Shown piece after piece: positions 48,348-60,135 of a DNA stretch of 64,000 bases. Source of the stretch: DATDAH01 sp963823495 (GTDB lineage: Bacteria > Actinomycetota > Acidimicrobiia > Acidimicrobiales > DATDAH01). The stretch lies in the NCBI GenBank assembly GCA_963823495.1, contig CAWGLV010000001.1:2914001-2978000 (forward strand). Reading direction: 5' to 3'. The notes under the pieces are model-generated. The model was not told the origin of the DNA and searched no databases. It worked only from the letters and a program-made list of their open reading frames with translations. Numbering within the stretch: the first letter of the stretch is position 1; each line of letters starts with the position of its first letter. The translations under genes and the position numbers were made by a program.

Positions 48348-50239
48348 TCATGGGTCAGATGACGAGACCTCGTTGATGTCTCCGGGCTCCGATCCCCATC
48401 CCCCGCCGCCGGGGGTGAGCATCCGCAGGACGTCACCCGCCTTCAGCTGGAGGGTGCACTTGTCGCCCAGGCGTTTCGCCCGGTTCTCGTCGCCGCCCGG
48501 CAAGAGCCAGGTCTCCCCCACCGCTCCCGGACCGCCACCCGCGAGCCCCCACGGCGGGAACAGCCGGCGCTCGGTGATGAGTGACACGGTGGTCGCCTCC
48601 AGCACCTCCAGATCCCGTTCGATGCCCTCACCACCCCGATAGCGACCCTCGCCCCCGCTCCCCTGCCTCAGGCGCAACCGGCGCACGCGCAGCGGGTAGG
48701 ACCGCTCGAGGGCCTCGATCGGCGTGTTCCGGGTGTTGGTCATCCCCGTGTGGACACCCGACATGCCGTCGCGGTCGGGGCGGGCGCCCTGACCGCCCCC
48801 CACGGTCTCGTAGTAGACCCAGCCGTCGCCGCCCAGGAGCACGTTGTTCATGGTCCCCTGGGACGCCGCCGCGACCCCTTCGGGCACGACCTGGGCCAGC
48901 GCCCCCAGGCAGACGTCCGCGATCCGTTGGCTGACCTCGACGTTGCCCGCCCCGACCGCGACCGGCGCCTGGGCCGCCACCAGGGTGCCCCTGGGGGCGA
49001 CGACGGTGACCGGCCGCATCGACCCGCCCACGCCCTCCAGGTCGGGGACGATCGCAGCCCTCAGCGCGAACGAGACCGCGCTGAGCGTGACCGCCTCGAC
49101 CGCGTTCATGTTCCCGAGCCGCTGCTCGTCGGTACCGGTGAAGTCGAAGGTGACCTCGTCGCCGTCCACGGCGACCGACACGCAGATGGTCGCCGCGGCG
49201 TGCTGATCGGGTCGGGGCCCCGTGGAGTCGAGCACGTCGGTGAAGTCCCACCGACCATCGGGGAGCACGGCCAGGGCGGCCCGCATCCGGCGCTCCCCGT
49301 ACGCCGCGACCTCGGCCAGTGGCTGGTCCGCCTCCGCGGCCAGCCGGGCCATCCCCACCACGTTGGCACCCCACTGGGCGTCCAGGTCGCCCCGCCGTTC
49401 GTCCGGTGTGCGGGAGCTGGCCACGATCACCTCCCGCACGTCGGCGTTGAGGCGCACCGGTGGGAGGCGGAGGCCCTCCTGTTGGATCTCGGTGGCCTCG
49501 GGAGGGATCGACCCGGGTGTGGCCCCGCCGAGGTCGGCGTGATGGGCCCGGTTGGCCACCCAACCGATCAGCGCGCCGTCCACGTGGACGGGGGCGACAA
49601 CGGTGATGTCGTTGAGGTGGGTGCCCCCGGCGAAGGGGTCGTTGAGGACGATCTGCTCCCCCGGCTCGATCTCCTCGCCGAACGCGTCGATGGCGGCCGC
49701 CACGGCCGCGGGCATGGATCCGAGGTGCACCGGGATGTGCTCGGCCTGCACCAGGAGCTCGCCGTCGGCGTCGAACAGGGCGGCCGAGCAGTCGGCCCGC
49801 TCCTTGATGTTGGGGCTGAACGCGGCTCGCCGCAGCACCGCCCCCATCTCCTCGGCGATGCCGGTGAGCCGGGAGATCAGGACCTGCAGTGCCGCCGGAT
49901 CAAGGGTGGGCGGGGGCCCGTGGACGGGCTCGGCGGACCCCGGCTCCTCGGCCTCCTGGTCATAGAGCTTCACGCCGTCAGGCCTGTCGGCGACGGCCTC
50001 GTCGTCGGTCTCGTCGCCGATCTCCACCGCCGCGTCCTCGGTCTCGTCCTCGGCCTCGTCGTCGAACGCCACCGTCGCGTCCTCGGTCTCGTCATCGTCT
50101 CGTCAACCGCCTCGTCGCCGGTCTCGTCGGCCTCGGCCTCGTCGTCGAACGCCACCGTCGCGTCCTCGGTCTCGTCATCGATCTCGTCAACCGCCTCGTC
50201 CTCGGTCTCGTCGCCGATCTCCTCGGGCGGGTCGGTCAT
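48348..50239 (-). CDS. hyuB: Hydantoinase B / oxoprolinase beta subunit, frameshift in acidic N-terminus
   Basis: The body from LDPAALQVLISRLTGIAEEM through GAVLRRAAFSPNIKERADCS, LFDADGELLVQAEHIPVHLG, NDPFAGGTHLNDITVVAPV and ALERSYPLRVRRLRLRQGSG is a clear HyuB, acting with HyuA on cyclic amides with ATP. The ATG at 50239 overlaps the hyuA stop as ATGA, so it is the right start. The first 90 or so residues are an unusual acidic tract (DETEDEAVDEIDDETEDATV) built from an 84-base tandem repeat. One base is missing in the second unit near 50098-50102, so the body is read from another frame. A GTG at 50072 may rescue it. Confidence 0.85.
50000..50235 (-). repeat. 84-base tandem repeat encoding acidic tract of hyuB
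   Basis: On the minus strand, units beginning GACGAGACCGAGGACGAGGC (about 50200) and GACGAGACCGGCGACGAGGC share nearly all of 84 bases, and a third partial, diverged unit follows. The second unit lacks one base (AC for ATC before GATGACGAG), the source of the frameshift. Confidence 0.65.
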
Positions 50240-52050
50240 GGTTCGTCCCGGGTGAGCACCAGGGTCCCCGCCGGACCGGGGGCACCCCGCCAGCCCTCGG
50301 GCACCCAGATGGTCGTGTCGTCCTCGACGACCACCGCCGGGCCCTGCATGGGCGGGCGTCTGCGGGCCTTCATGCGGGTCGGGCTCAGCGACGACGACCG
50401 CCGGGCGCTGGCTCGCAGGGCGACGACCTCCACAGGATGGTCCGGCCGGTCATAGCCGTTGTGGCGCCGATGCAGGTCCGCGAAGTCCTCGACATCGGCG
50501 ACCCGCAGCTCGTGGCTCTGGCCGGCGTAGCGAGCGTCCACCGAGACCACGACCTCGATGTCGTCGGCGGAGCCGCCGGCGTCGGCCACGAGGGCGGCGA
50601 CGGCTTCGTCCCGCAGTTCGTCGAGCGCGGCCGGAAGGCCCTCGTGATCAGACGGCGTGGCCCAGGTCCGGACCCGGTCGTGCTGGACGGGTGCGGCCAG
50701 CATCCCGACCGCCGACAGCACGCCCGCCCGGGGCGGGATGACCACGGCGGCCATGCCCAGGCGGTCCGCCAGCGAGCACGCGTGCAGTGGCCCGGCGCCG
50801 CCGAAGGCAACGAGGGCCAAGCCCGTCGGGTCGATGCCCTGCTCGACCGACACGCGTCGCACCGCCTGCTCCATGAGGGCGTCGACGACCTCCAGGACCC
50901 CGTCGGCGGCGGATTCGGCCGAACCCACGCCGAGGCCTTCCAGCACGGCGACGGCGGCGTCCCGGTCCAGCTCGCCCAACGCCTCGAAGCCGACCGCGGC
51001 CGGGATGCGGCCCGCGACCAGGTTGGCGTCGGTGACCGTCGCCTCCGCTCCACCGGTGCCGTAACAGGCCGGTCCGGGCACCGCCCCCGCCGAACGCGGG
51101 CCCACCCGCAGGGCCCCACCGGGATCCACCGCGGCGACGGACCCTCCGCCGGCACCGATCGTGTGCACGTCGACCGCCGCCAGCCGGATCGGATAGCCCG
51201 CCACCTGCCGTTCGGCGGCCGGCTGCGGCTCGCCGTCGAGGACCAGGGCCACGTCGGTGCTGGTGCCACCCATGTCGAAGGTCACCGCATCGGGGTAGCC
51301 CGCGGCCACGGCGTAGGCCGCGGCCGCCCGCACGCCACCCGCCGGGCCGGACAGGAGAAGGCCCGCCGGCGTCCGGGCCGCCACCGCGACCGGGGCCAGG
51401 CCACCCGCCGAGGTCATCACCAGCACCCGATCGGCCAAGGGCGCCAGCGCCTCGAGATAGCGACGGCAGACCGGCCCGAGACCGGCGTTGACCACCGTGG
51501 TGACCGTGCGCTCGTACTCCCGGAACTCGGGGGACACCTCGTGGGACGCCGACACCTCGTGGCCGCGGGCCCGGAGAGCGGCGGTCACCTCCGCCTCGTG
51601 GCTCGGGTCGAGGTCGGCGTGGAGCAGGCACACGGCGACCGCGGTGGCCGACGGGGGGATGTCGGGCACCGCGCCGACGGCGGCCACCTCCTGGCCGGTG
51701 CCGTCGATCCGACCGTCGACCTCCAGGCGCAGCGAACGCGGCACGAGCGGTGGGGCACGGTCCGCCCACTGGTCATACAGGCGGGGGCGGTCCTGGCGGG
51801 CGATCTCGATCACGTCGGCGAAGCCCGTCGTGGTCACCAGTGCGGTCGACTCCAACCTCCCCTCCAAGAGGGCGTTGGTGGCCACGGTGGTGCCGTGGGC
51901 GAGCAGATCCACCCGACGGGCCCGGAGCTGTTCGACCCCGGAGCGCACCGCCTCGGCCGGCTCCTCGGGGGTCGAGAGGACCTTCGCCACCCGACCCCGC
52001 TCGTCCACCAGGTCGGTGAAGGTCCCGCCCGTGTCCGACCCGATCCGCAT
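50236..52050 (-). CDS. hyuA: Hydantoinase A / oxoprolinase alpha subunit
   Basis: A 604-residue protein. MRIGSDTGGTFTDLVDERGR is the phosphate-binding start of the HyuA N-terminal domain. HGTTVATNALLEGRLESTAL and REYERTVTTVVNAGL follow. The actin-like ATPase part contains VMTSAGGLAPVAVAARTPAG, SGPAGGVRAAAAYA, TFDMGGTSTDVALV and VDVHTIGAGGGSVAAVDPGG, and LALVAFGGAGPLHACSLADR is typical of the family. It uses ATP to open a cyclic amide such as hydantoin or 5-oxoproline, with HyuB. The ATGA overlap with hyuB shows they are coexpressed. Confidence 0.93.
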   Translation of the reverse strand: MRIGSDTGGTFTDLVDERGRVAKVLSTPEEPAEAVRSGVEQLRARRVDLLAHGTTVATNALLEGRLESTALVTTTGFADVIEIARQDRPRLYDQWADRAPPLVPRSLRLEVDGRIDGTGQEVAAVGAVPDIPPSATAVAVCLLHADLDPSHEAEVTAALRARGHEVSASHEVSPEFREYERTVTTVVNAGLGPVCRRYLEALAPLADRVLVMTSAGGLAPVAVAARTPAGLLLSGPAGGVRAAAAYAVAAGYPDAVTFDMGGTSTDVALVLDGEPQPAAERQVAGYPIRLAAVDVHTIGAGGGSVAAVDPGGALRVGPRSAGAVPGPACYGTGGAEATVTDANLVAGRIPAAVGFEALGELDRDAAVAVLEGLGVGSAESAADGVLEVVDALMEQAVRRVSVEQGIDPTGLALVAFGGAGPLHACSLADRLGMAAVVIPPRAGVLSAVGMLAAPVQHDRVRTWATPSDHEGLPAALDELRDEAVAALVADAGGSADDIEVVVSVDARYAGQSHELRVADVEDFADLHRRHNGYDRPDHPVEVVALRASARRSSSLSPTRMKARRRPPMQGPAVVVEDDTTIWVPEGWRGAPGPAGTLVLTRDEP

Positions 52051-52105
52051 CCGTCCGGAATCTACCCGTCGTCAAGGCCGGGTCCCGGCCGCCGATACAC
52101 ACGAC

Positions 52106-52597
52106 ATGACCACAACCGGAAGGGGTCGTCTGTTCCGCCGCGCGTACGACGACGACCTCGATGACCGGGACGCCGACCTCAGCGAGGACGAACACGCCTG
52201 GTGGGCCGCTCGCGAGGAGGTCGCGGGGGTGCCCCGCGGACCCCGTCACCAGGCGGTGGCCCCCGAACAGGACGCCGGGTCGCCGTTCGCCTACCACTGG
52301 CCCGACGAGTCGTCCTTCGGTCCGCCCCCGCCGCCCCCGCCACGAGCCGGCGAAGAGCAGGTGGCGACGGACCTCGACGTCCCGGGGGGCATGGATCTCG
52401 ACTCGGCCCACCTCGTGCTCCAGGTCAAGGTCGGCACGGAGTGGGAAGGCATCACCCGAGCCCATCGGACGCTGGCCAAGCAGTTCCACCCCGACCGCCT
52501 GATGACGTACTCACCCGAGGCTCAGGAGCTCGGGCGGACCCGGATGGCCGAGATCAACGCGGCTCATTCCACCCTCCGGACCCTGCACTTCCACTGA
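52106..52597 (+). CDS. J-domain (DnaJ-like) protein
   Basis: A 163-residue protein. An acidic, tryptophan-bearing start (DDDLDDRDADLSEDEHAWWA) and a proline run precede a J domain at the C-terminus. There VGTEWEGITRAHRTLAKQFH then PDRL holds the HPD motif, followed by RMAEINAAHSTLRTLHFH. J domains stimulate the ATPase of DnaK, so this is probably a co-chaperone with an unknown client, cytoplasmic. The ATG at 52106 is preferred over the upstream frame, which is a shadow of hyuA. GATACA lies six bases upstream, a weak -10. Confidence 0.8.
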   Translation: MTTTGRGRLFRRAYDDDLDDRDADLSEDEHAWWAAREEVAGVPRGPRHQAVAPEQDAGSPFAYHWPDESSFGPPPPPPPRAGEEQVATDLDVPGGMDLDSAHLVLQVKVGTEWEGITRAHRTLAKQFHPDRLMTYSPEAQELGRTRMAEINAAHSTLRTLHFH

Positions 52598-52665
52598 CCG
52601 GCTCCGATCGGCTGCCGGCGCGCGGCGCGGACTCGGGGCGCCCTCGCAGTTGGTGTGGCGCCGCC

Positions 52666-52671
52666 TACGCT
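52666..52671 (+). promoter_or_regulatory. Probable -10 of the beta-propeller gene (leaderless)
   Basis: TACGCT, six bases before the ATG at 52678. Confidence 0.5.
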
Positions 52672-52677
52672 CGGATC

Positions 52678-53757
52678 ATGTCGGAGGCGGCGCCCTTACG
52701 CGTCCCCCGCGCCGCTGCCCCCCGGTTCCCTGCTCGTCGGTGGCTACGGCGCGGATCCATCGTCGCCGCCATCCTCCTGGTGGCCCTGGCCGGGTGCTCG
52801 GGCGGCGACGGCGACGCCGAGCGGGCCCAGGACGACGGTCGGAGCGAGGCCCCGGTGGTGGTCGTGCCCGACGCCGTGTGCGCCCGGTCCGCCCGCCCGG
52901 CGCCGCGCCGTGACATCCCGGCCCGGTCGATCAGACCGGTCACCGTGGCCGATCTGGCGGCGACGGCGATCGCGGGTGACCGTCGGGGCGTGTGGGTCAC
53001 CACTCCAGGATCGATCGTCGGGCGTCTGGTGAGGCTGGCTCCGCGATCCGGTCGGATCGTCGCGACCGTTGCCGTCGCCAACCTGCCGGGAGGTGTGGCG
53101 GTGAGCCGCGACGCCGTGTGGGTCACCAGTACCGACGACGACCTCGTCCTGCGGGTGGACCCGGCCACCAACCAGGTCACCCGGGTCATCCCTGTCGCCG
53201 CCCCCGTCGCCATCGCCGCCCACGGGCGGGACGTCTGGGTGGTGAGCCGCGGCGACCGGTCCGTGGACCAGATCGACCCCGCCACCAACCGGGTCGTGCA
53301 ATCGGTCCCCTTGGCGGGCGCCGTCGACCTGGCCGTCCACCCGACCGGGGTGTGGGTCACGGACCGCCGCGAGGGTGCAGTGGCCCGCATCGACCCCGAC
53401 CGCGGTCGGGTCGTCGCGTCGGTTCCCGTGGCCGACCCGGGGGCCCTCACGGTCCTCGACGGCGTCGTGTGGGTCACCAGCCGACACGACGACACGGTCT
53501 CCTGTCTCGATCCGGCCACCGACGAGATCGTGGCGTCGATCCCGGTCGGCCGCCTCCCGGTGGGGCTGGCGAGCCGCGGCGGCCACCTGTGGGTGACCAC
53601 CGGGCTCGACGCCACGGTCGAGTCCGTCGACCGCACGACGGGCGAGGTCGGCGCGCGGGCCCGACTCGGCGGGTTTCCGCTCGCCGTGGCCGCGGCCGGC
53701 GGCGCGCTCTGGGTGATCGACGGTGTCGACGGGACCGTCACCCGGGTGGCCGCCTGA
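52678..53757 (+). CDS. Beta-propeller lipoprotein (Vgb/YncE-like)
   Basis: A 359-residue exported protein. A basic start and SIVAAILLVALAGCSGG form a lipoprotein signal with the lipobox LAGC. The rest is about seven repeats of the type GVWVTSTDDDLVLRVDPATN, each with WV near the start and DPAT near the end, as in virginiamycin-B-lyase-like/YncE propellers. It lacks obvious catalytic residues and is likely a binding scaffold on the outer face of the membrane. The next gene starts within its stop (TGATG), so the two secreted proteins are coupled. Confidence 0.83.
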   Translation: MSEAAPLRVPRAAAPRFPARRWLRRGSIVAAILLVALAGCSGGDGDAERAQDDGRSEAPVVVVPDAVCARSARPAPRRDIPARSIRPVTVADLAATAIAGDRRGVWVTTPGSIVGRLVRLAPRSGRIVATVAVANLPGGVAVSRDAVWVTSTDDDLVLRVDPATNQVTRVIPVAAPVAIAAHGRDVWVVSRGDRSVDQIDPATNRVVQSVPLAGAVDLAVHPTGVWVTDRREGAVARIDPDRGRVVASVPVADPGALTVLDGVVWVTSRHDDTVSCLDPATDEIVASIPVGRLPVGLASRGGHLWVTTGLDATVESVDRTTGEVGARARLGGFPLAVAAAGGALWVIDGVDGTVTRVAA

Positions 53758-54842
53758 TGCGCCGCCCGCCCGTCGGCCCGACGCCGCGCATCGTCGTCGA
53801 CCTGGCCTTCGTGGGCCTGTGGGCGGCGAGCGTGTTGCTGGCCGCGGCCGAGCCGCCGCCCGCGGCCGCCGCCGTCGTGGCCGCTCGGAACCACGACGCC
53901 GCCGTCGAGACCGCCGTCGAGGGGCTCACGCCCGCCGATCCGGCCCGCCCGGGCCTGATCGTCACCCCGGGCGAGAGCGTCCCCAACCCGTTCGTCCTGG
54001 TCGACGAAGGCCGGTTCTACATGTATGCCTCGCAGGTCCGCTTCGAGGGGCCCTCGGTGCCCTTGCGGGTCTCGGACCGGATCGACCGTTGGGACGCGCC
54101 ACCGATCGACGCCCTACCCGTCGTGCCCGACTGGGCGGCGCACGGCGTGACCTGGGCCCCGGATGTTCGGCGGGTCGACGACCGCTATGTCATGTACCTG
54201 ACCGCGCAGCTGGCCGACGCCACGGCGCCGACGCAGTGCATCGGGGTGGCCCAGGCCAGCCGACCCGAGGGTCCCTTCGACCCCCAGCCCGATCCCCTGG
54301 TCTGCCAACTCGACCGCTTCGGCTCGATCGACCCGCGGTCCTTCCTCGACGAGCAGGGCGACCTCTGGCTGCACTGGAAGTCCGACGACAACGCCGATGT
54401 CGACGGAAGCGGGACGGCGAGCATCTACGCCCAGCGCCTCCGCGACGACGGACTCGTCCTGCAAGGGGAGCCCGTGCGCATCCTCGAGGTCGACCAGCCG
54501 TGGGAGGGCCGCATCGTCGAGGCCCCGCACATGATCGTGCTCGCGGACCGACACTGGCTGTTCTATTCGGGGAACTGGTTCAACCAGCCCTACTACGCCC
54601 TCGGCCTGGCCCGCTGCGAGGGCCCGGCCGGACCGTGCTCCAAGCCGCTGGCCCAACCGTGGCTGGCCTCCAACGAGCAGGGTCAAGGGCCGGGCGAGGC
54701 CTCGCTCTTCGTCGACTACGACGGCGCCGTGTGGCTGGCGTACGCGCCGTGGGCCCAGCAGCACGAGGTCCGCAACCCCCGACCGGTGGCGCTGGCCCGG
54801 GTGGGCGTCGGCGACTACGGCCCGTACCTGGCCGAGCCCTGA
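53757..54842 (+). CDS. Secreted GH43/62/117-like five-blade propeller protein
   Basis: A 361-residue protein with an N-terminal signal segment (IVVDLAFVGLWAASVLLAAA) and a five-bladed beta-propeller of the GH43-type. SVPNPFVLVDEGRFYMYASQ gives the first catalytic-type blade. HGVTWAPDVRRVDDRYVMYL carries a central aspartate, and GSIDPRSFLDEQGDLWLHWK and RIVEAPHMIVLADRHWLFYS carry the expected acid positions. It may cleave or bind arabinose- or fructose-containing glycans outside the cell, which would fit the DPA pathway genes here. It overlaps the preceding propeller gene by one base pair of TGATG. Confidence 0.8.
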   Translation: MRRPPVGPTPRIVVDLAFVGLWAASVLLAAAEPPPAAAAVVAARNHDAAVETAVEGLTPADPARPGLIVTPGESVPNPFVLVDEGRFYMYASQVRFEGPSVPLRVSDRIDRWDAPPIDALPVVPDWAAHGVTWAPDVRRVDDRYVMYLTAQLADATAPTQCIGVAQASRPEGPFDPQPDPLVCQLDRFGSIDPRSFLDEQGDLWLHWKSDDNADVDGSGTASIYAQRLRDDGLVLQGEPVRILEVDQPWEGRIVEAPHMIVLADRHWLFYSGNWFNQPYYALGLARCEGPAGPCSKPLAQPWLASNEQGQGPGEASLFVDYDGAVWLAYAPWAQQHEVRNPRPVALARVGVGDYGPYLAEP

Positions 54843-54853
54843 CCGTCGGCGGC

Positions 54854-55909
54854 TCAGCCGAGCTCGCCCGGATCGAGGATCCAGACCTCGTCGCCCACTT
54901 CCTTCTCCAACGTCCGCACGGTCTTGGCGAGGAGGGCGTCCCTGCCGTCCCAGACGACGATGGCCCCATCTGCGGCCCGGGTGAGCCACGCATCGCGCTG
55001 ACCCATGGCCCGGCGGACGTCGCCGGGGCTGCGTACGGCCTTCTTCTGCAGGAGGACCACGTCCTCGGCCCGGTCGAGCAGGCGGCGGTACGCCGCCCGG
55101 CCGGCCGAGGGCCACTTGCTGTCCGGCTCGGGGAAGGGCTGGACCGCCACGAACGGCACCCCCCGGTCCACCGCGGCCTCAGCGGCCAACTGCTCGGCCC
55201 CGAGTTGGAGCCCCGTGAGCAGGACCAGGTCGTCGTCCAGCTGCTGCTGGGCGGCGAGGATGTCGCCCAACCGCCGCTGCACCGCCGCCTGCAGGAGGTT
55301 GGCCTCGTAGCCGCCCAGCTCAGGGGGTCGGTGCCCGAACACCGCGACGAGATGACCGTCGGGCCGATTCGCCGGGGCCGACGGGGTGGCCGGGGCCGAC
55401 GGGGCCTCGGTCTCCGGTGGCGCCCAGGAACCGATGCCGACGGCGTCGGCGACGCCCAGGACCTCCGGGGGCCGGTCCCCCGAGCGACCCTGCTGGGTGG
55501 TCGCCGCTTCCACGGCCAGGCGGTCGGCGACGTCGTTCCACTCGTCGCCGCTGTGGCCCTTCACCCACCGCCAGGTCACGTCGCCCCGCTCGAGGACGTG
55601 GTCGATCAGCGGCCGCCAGAGGTCCTGGTTGGCCACGTCCTCCTTCTTCGAGTTCTTCCAGCCCTTGGCCTGCCACCCCACGTACCACTTCTTGGTGAAG
55701 CAGTGCACGACGTAGGTGGAGTCGCTGACCACGGTGACCGGGCCGTCGATGGCGTACAGGGCCTCGGTCGCGGCTTCGATCTCCATGCGTTGGTTCGTGG
55801 TGTGCGCGTCCGCGCCGCTGGCGAAGGGCCCGTCGGGCACCACCCAGGCCCAGCCCCCCGGCCCGGGGTTCCCCGAGCACGCGCCATCCGTGTAGACGAG
55901 CGTCGCCAT
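54854..55909 (-). CDS. rnhA: RNase HI fused to a SLOG (YpsA-like) domain
   Basis: A 351-residue fusion. Residues 1 to about 140 are RNase HI: ATLVYTDGACSGNPGPGGWA with D8, RMEIEAATEAL with E43, VVSDSTYVV with D63, and WRWVKGHSGDEWNDVADRLA with the fourth aspartate. A 40-residue Pro/Ala linker leads to a Rossmann-like SLOG domain related to YpsA: VAVFGHRPPELGGYEANLLQ, LLTGLQLGAEQLAAEAAVDR, and AIVVWDGRDALLAK. RNase HI removes RNA from RNA-DNA hybrids, while SLOG domains bind nucleotide-derived ligands. It is divergent from aceE with seven bases between start codons. Confidence 0.88.
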   Translation of the reverse strand: MATLVYTDGACSGNPGPGGWAWVVPDGPFASGADAHTTNQRMEIEAATEALYAIDGPVTVVSDSTYVVHCFTKKWYVGWQAKGWKNSKKEDVANQDLWRPLIDHVLERGDVTWRWVKGHSGDEWNDVADRLAVEAATTQQGRSGDRPPEVLGVADAVGIGSWAPPETEAPSAPATPSAPANRPDGHLVAVFGHRPPELGGYEANLLQAAVQRRLGDILAAQQQLDDDLVLLTGLQLGAEQLAAEAAVDRGVPFVAVQPFPEPDSKWPSAGRAAYRRLLDRAEDVVLLQKKAVRSPGDVRRAMGQRDAWLTRAADGAIVVWDGRDALLAKTVRTLEKEVGDEVWILDPGELG

Positions 55910-55916
55910 CCGGGGC

Positions 55917-58637
<2,721 letters not shown>

Positions 58638-58660
58638 CCGGGCTGCTCGGGACCCGACGG

Positions 58661-58666
58661 TACACT
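58661..58666 (+). promoter_or_regulatory. Probable -10 with leader before the GT2-methyltransferase gene
   Basis: TACACT lies 29 bases before the GTG at 58696, and AGGAGGG (58684-58690) is a strong ribosome site. This is one of the few leadered genes in the window. Confidence 0.45.
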
Positions 58667-58695
58667 CGCCCGGCGGGCCATCCAGGAGGGACCTC

Positions 58696-60135
58696 GTGAA
58701 GATCGGCGTGCTCGTGGTGGCCTACAACGCCGAGCACACGCTGGGCCCCCTCCTGGACCGGATCCCCGAGACGGTCCGGAACCGGATCGACGAGGTGCTC
58801 GTCCTCGACGACCACTCACTGGACCGGACGGCCGCGGTGGCCGAGACCTACGCCACCGATCACCCGGATCTTCCCCTCACCATCCGTCGCCAGCCCCGGA
58901 ACCTCGGCTACGGCGGGAACCAGAAGTCGGGCTACCGGTACGCCGCGGACCACGGCTGGGACGTGGTGGTCATGCTCCACGGGGACGCGCAGTACCCGCC
59001 CGAGTCGTTGGCCGAGATGATCGCCCCCATCCTGGCCGGGGACGCCGACGCCGTCTTCGGCTCGCGGATGAGCACGCTGGGCAGTGCCCGCCGCGGCGGC
59101 ATGCCCTACTACAAGCTGGTGGGCAACCGCGTCCTGACGTCGATCCAGAACCGACTCGCCGGGCTGGCGCTCACCGAGTGGCACTCCGGCTACCGCGCCT
59201 ACCGGGTGAGCTCGCTCGCGGATCTACCCCTCGAGACCGACAGCGACGGCTTCGACTTCGACACCGAGATCATCCTCCAGCTCCATGCCGCCGGGGCCCG
59301 GCTCATCGAGATCCCCATCCCGACCCACTACGGGGACGAGGTCTGCCGGGTCAACGGCCTGGCGTATGCCCGTGACATCCTCACCCACTCCGCCCGCTAC
59401 CGCCTGGGCTCCCGCGGCTTCGGTTCGGGCCGACTGGCGAGCGTCGGCGACCAGTACGCCCACAAGGTCGACGACACCAGCAGCCACGGACAGGTCCGGG
59501 CCCTCCTGGCGGGCCGCCCCCCTCAACGGGTCCTCGACGTCGGCTGTGGGCCAGGGTGGCTCGCCGGTCAGCTGCGCAACGATGGCCACGAGGTCGTCGG
59601 CGTGGACCTCGTGGAACACCCCGGCGTGTCCGGCCGCACGGACCGCTTCGTCCGCTGCGACCTCGAGGAGCCACTCCCTGACCCGGTTGGGGGAGGATTC
59701 GACGTGATCCTCGCCGCGGACATCCTCGAGCACGTCCGGGACCCGGAACGACTCCTGCGCGAGATGATCAACCGATTGGCGCCGGGCGGAACGATCATCG
59801 CCAGCGTGCCCAACATCTCGCACTGGTACTCGCGCGGTCGCATCGCCCTCGGCCTGTTCAACTACGATCAGCGGGGGATCCTCGACCGCACCCATCTCCG
59901 CTTCTTCACCCGGCGCAGCTTCCTCAAGCTGGCCGGCGAGTGTGGCCTCGAGCCACAGCGCAGCCGGCACACGGGCCTGCCCTTCGATGCCGTCGGCCTC
60001 GGATCGGGCCGGGTGTTCGGCCGGGCCCTCCGTCGGGTCGACCAGGCCCTGGTCCGGCTCCGACCCACGCTGTTCGCCTACCAGTTCGTCTACGAGCTGA
60101 GCCCGCGGCAGGCACCTCGGAGGGCGACGGCCTGA
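58696..60135 (+). CDS. GT2 glycosyltransferase-methyltransferase fusion
   Basis: A 479-residue bidomain protein. Residues 1 to about 240 are a DPM-like GT2: KIGVLVVAYNAEHTLGPLLD, VLVLDDHSLDRTA, VVVMLHGDAQYPPESLAEMI with the DXD-type HGDAQ, and EWHSGYRAYRVSSL. Residues from about 270 are a class I methyltransferase: VLDVGCGPGWLAGQLRNDGH, ILAADILEHVRDPERLLREM and SVPNISHWYSRGRIALGLFN, as in sugar/quinone methyltransferases. It may transfer a sugar to a lipid carrier and methylate the product. A strong AGGAGGG precedes the GTG. It opens a second glycosylation run to 63260. Confidence 0.88.
   Translation: MKIGVLVVAYNAEHTLGPLLDRIPETVRNRIDEVLVLDDHSLDRTAAVAETYATDHPDLPLTIRRQPRNLGYGGNQKSGYRYAADHGWDVVVMLHGDAQYPPESLAEMIAPILAGDADAVFGSRMSTLGSARRGGMPYYKLVGNRVLTSIQNRLAGLALTEWHSGYRAYRVSSLADLPLETDSDGFDFDTEIILQLHAAGARLIEIPIPTHYGDEVCRVNGLAYARDILTHSARYRLGSRGFGSGRLASVGDQYAHKVDDTSSHGQVRALLAGRPPQRVLDVGCGPGWLAGQLRNDGHEVVGVDLVEHPGVSGRTDRFVRCDLEEPLPDPVGGGFDVILAADILEHVRDPERLLREMINRLAPGGTIIASVPNISHWYSRGRIALGLFNYDQRGILDRTHLRFFTRRSFLKLAGECGLEPQRSRHTGLPFDAVGLGSGRVFGRALRRVDQALVRLRPTLFAYQFVYELSPRQAPRRATA

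Noticed and set aside
52992..53756. Open frame on the plus strand ahead of the GH43-like protein
   Set aside because: It is out of frame with the lipoprotein propeller that clearly occupies this interval.
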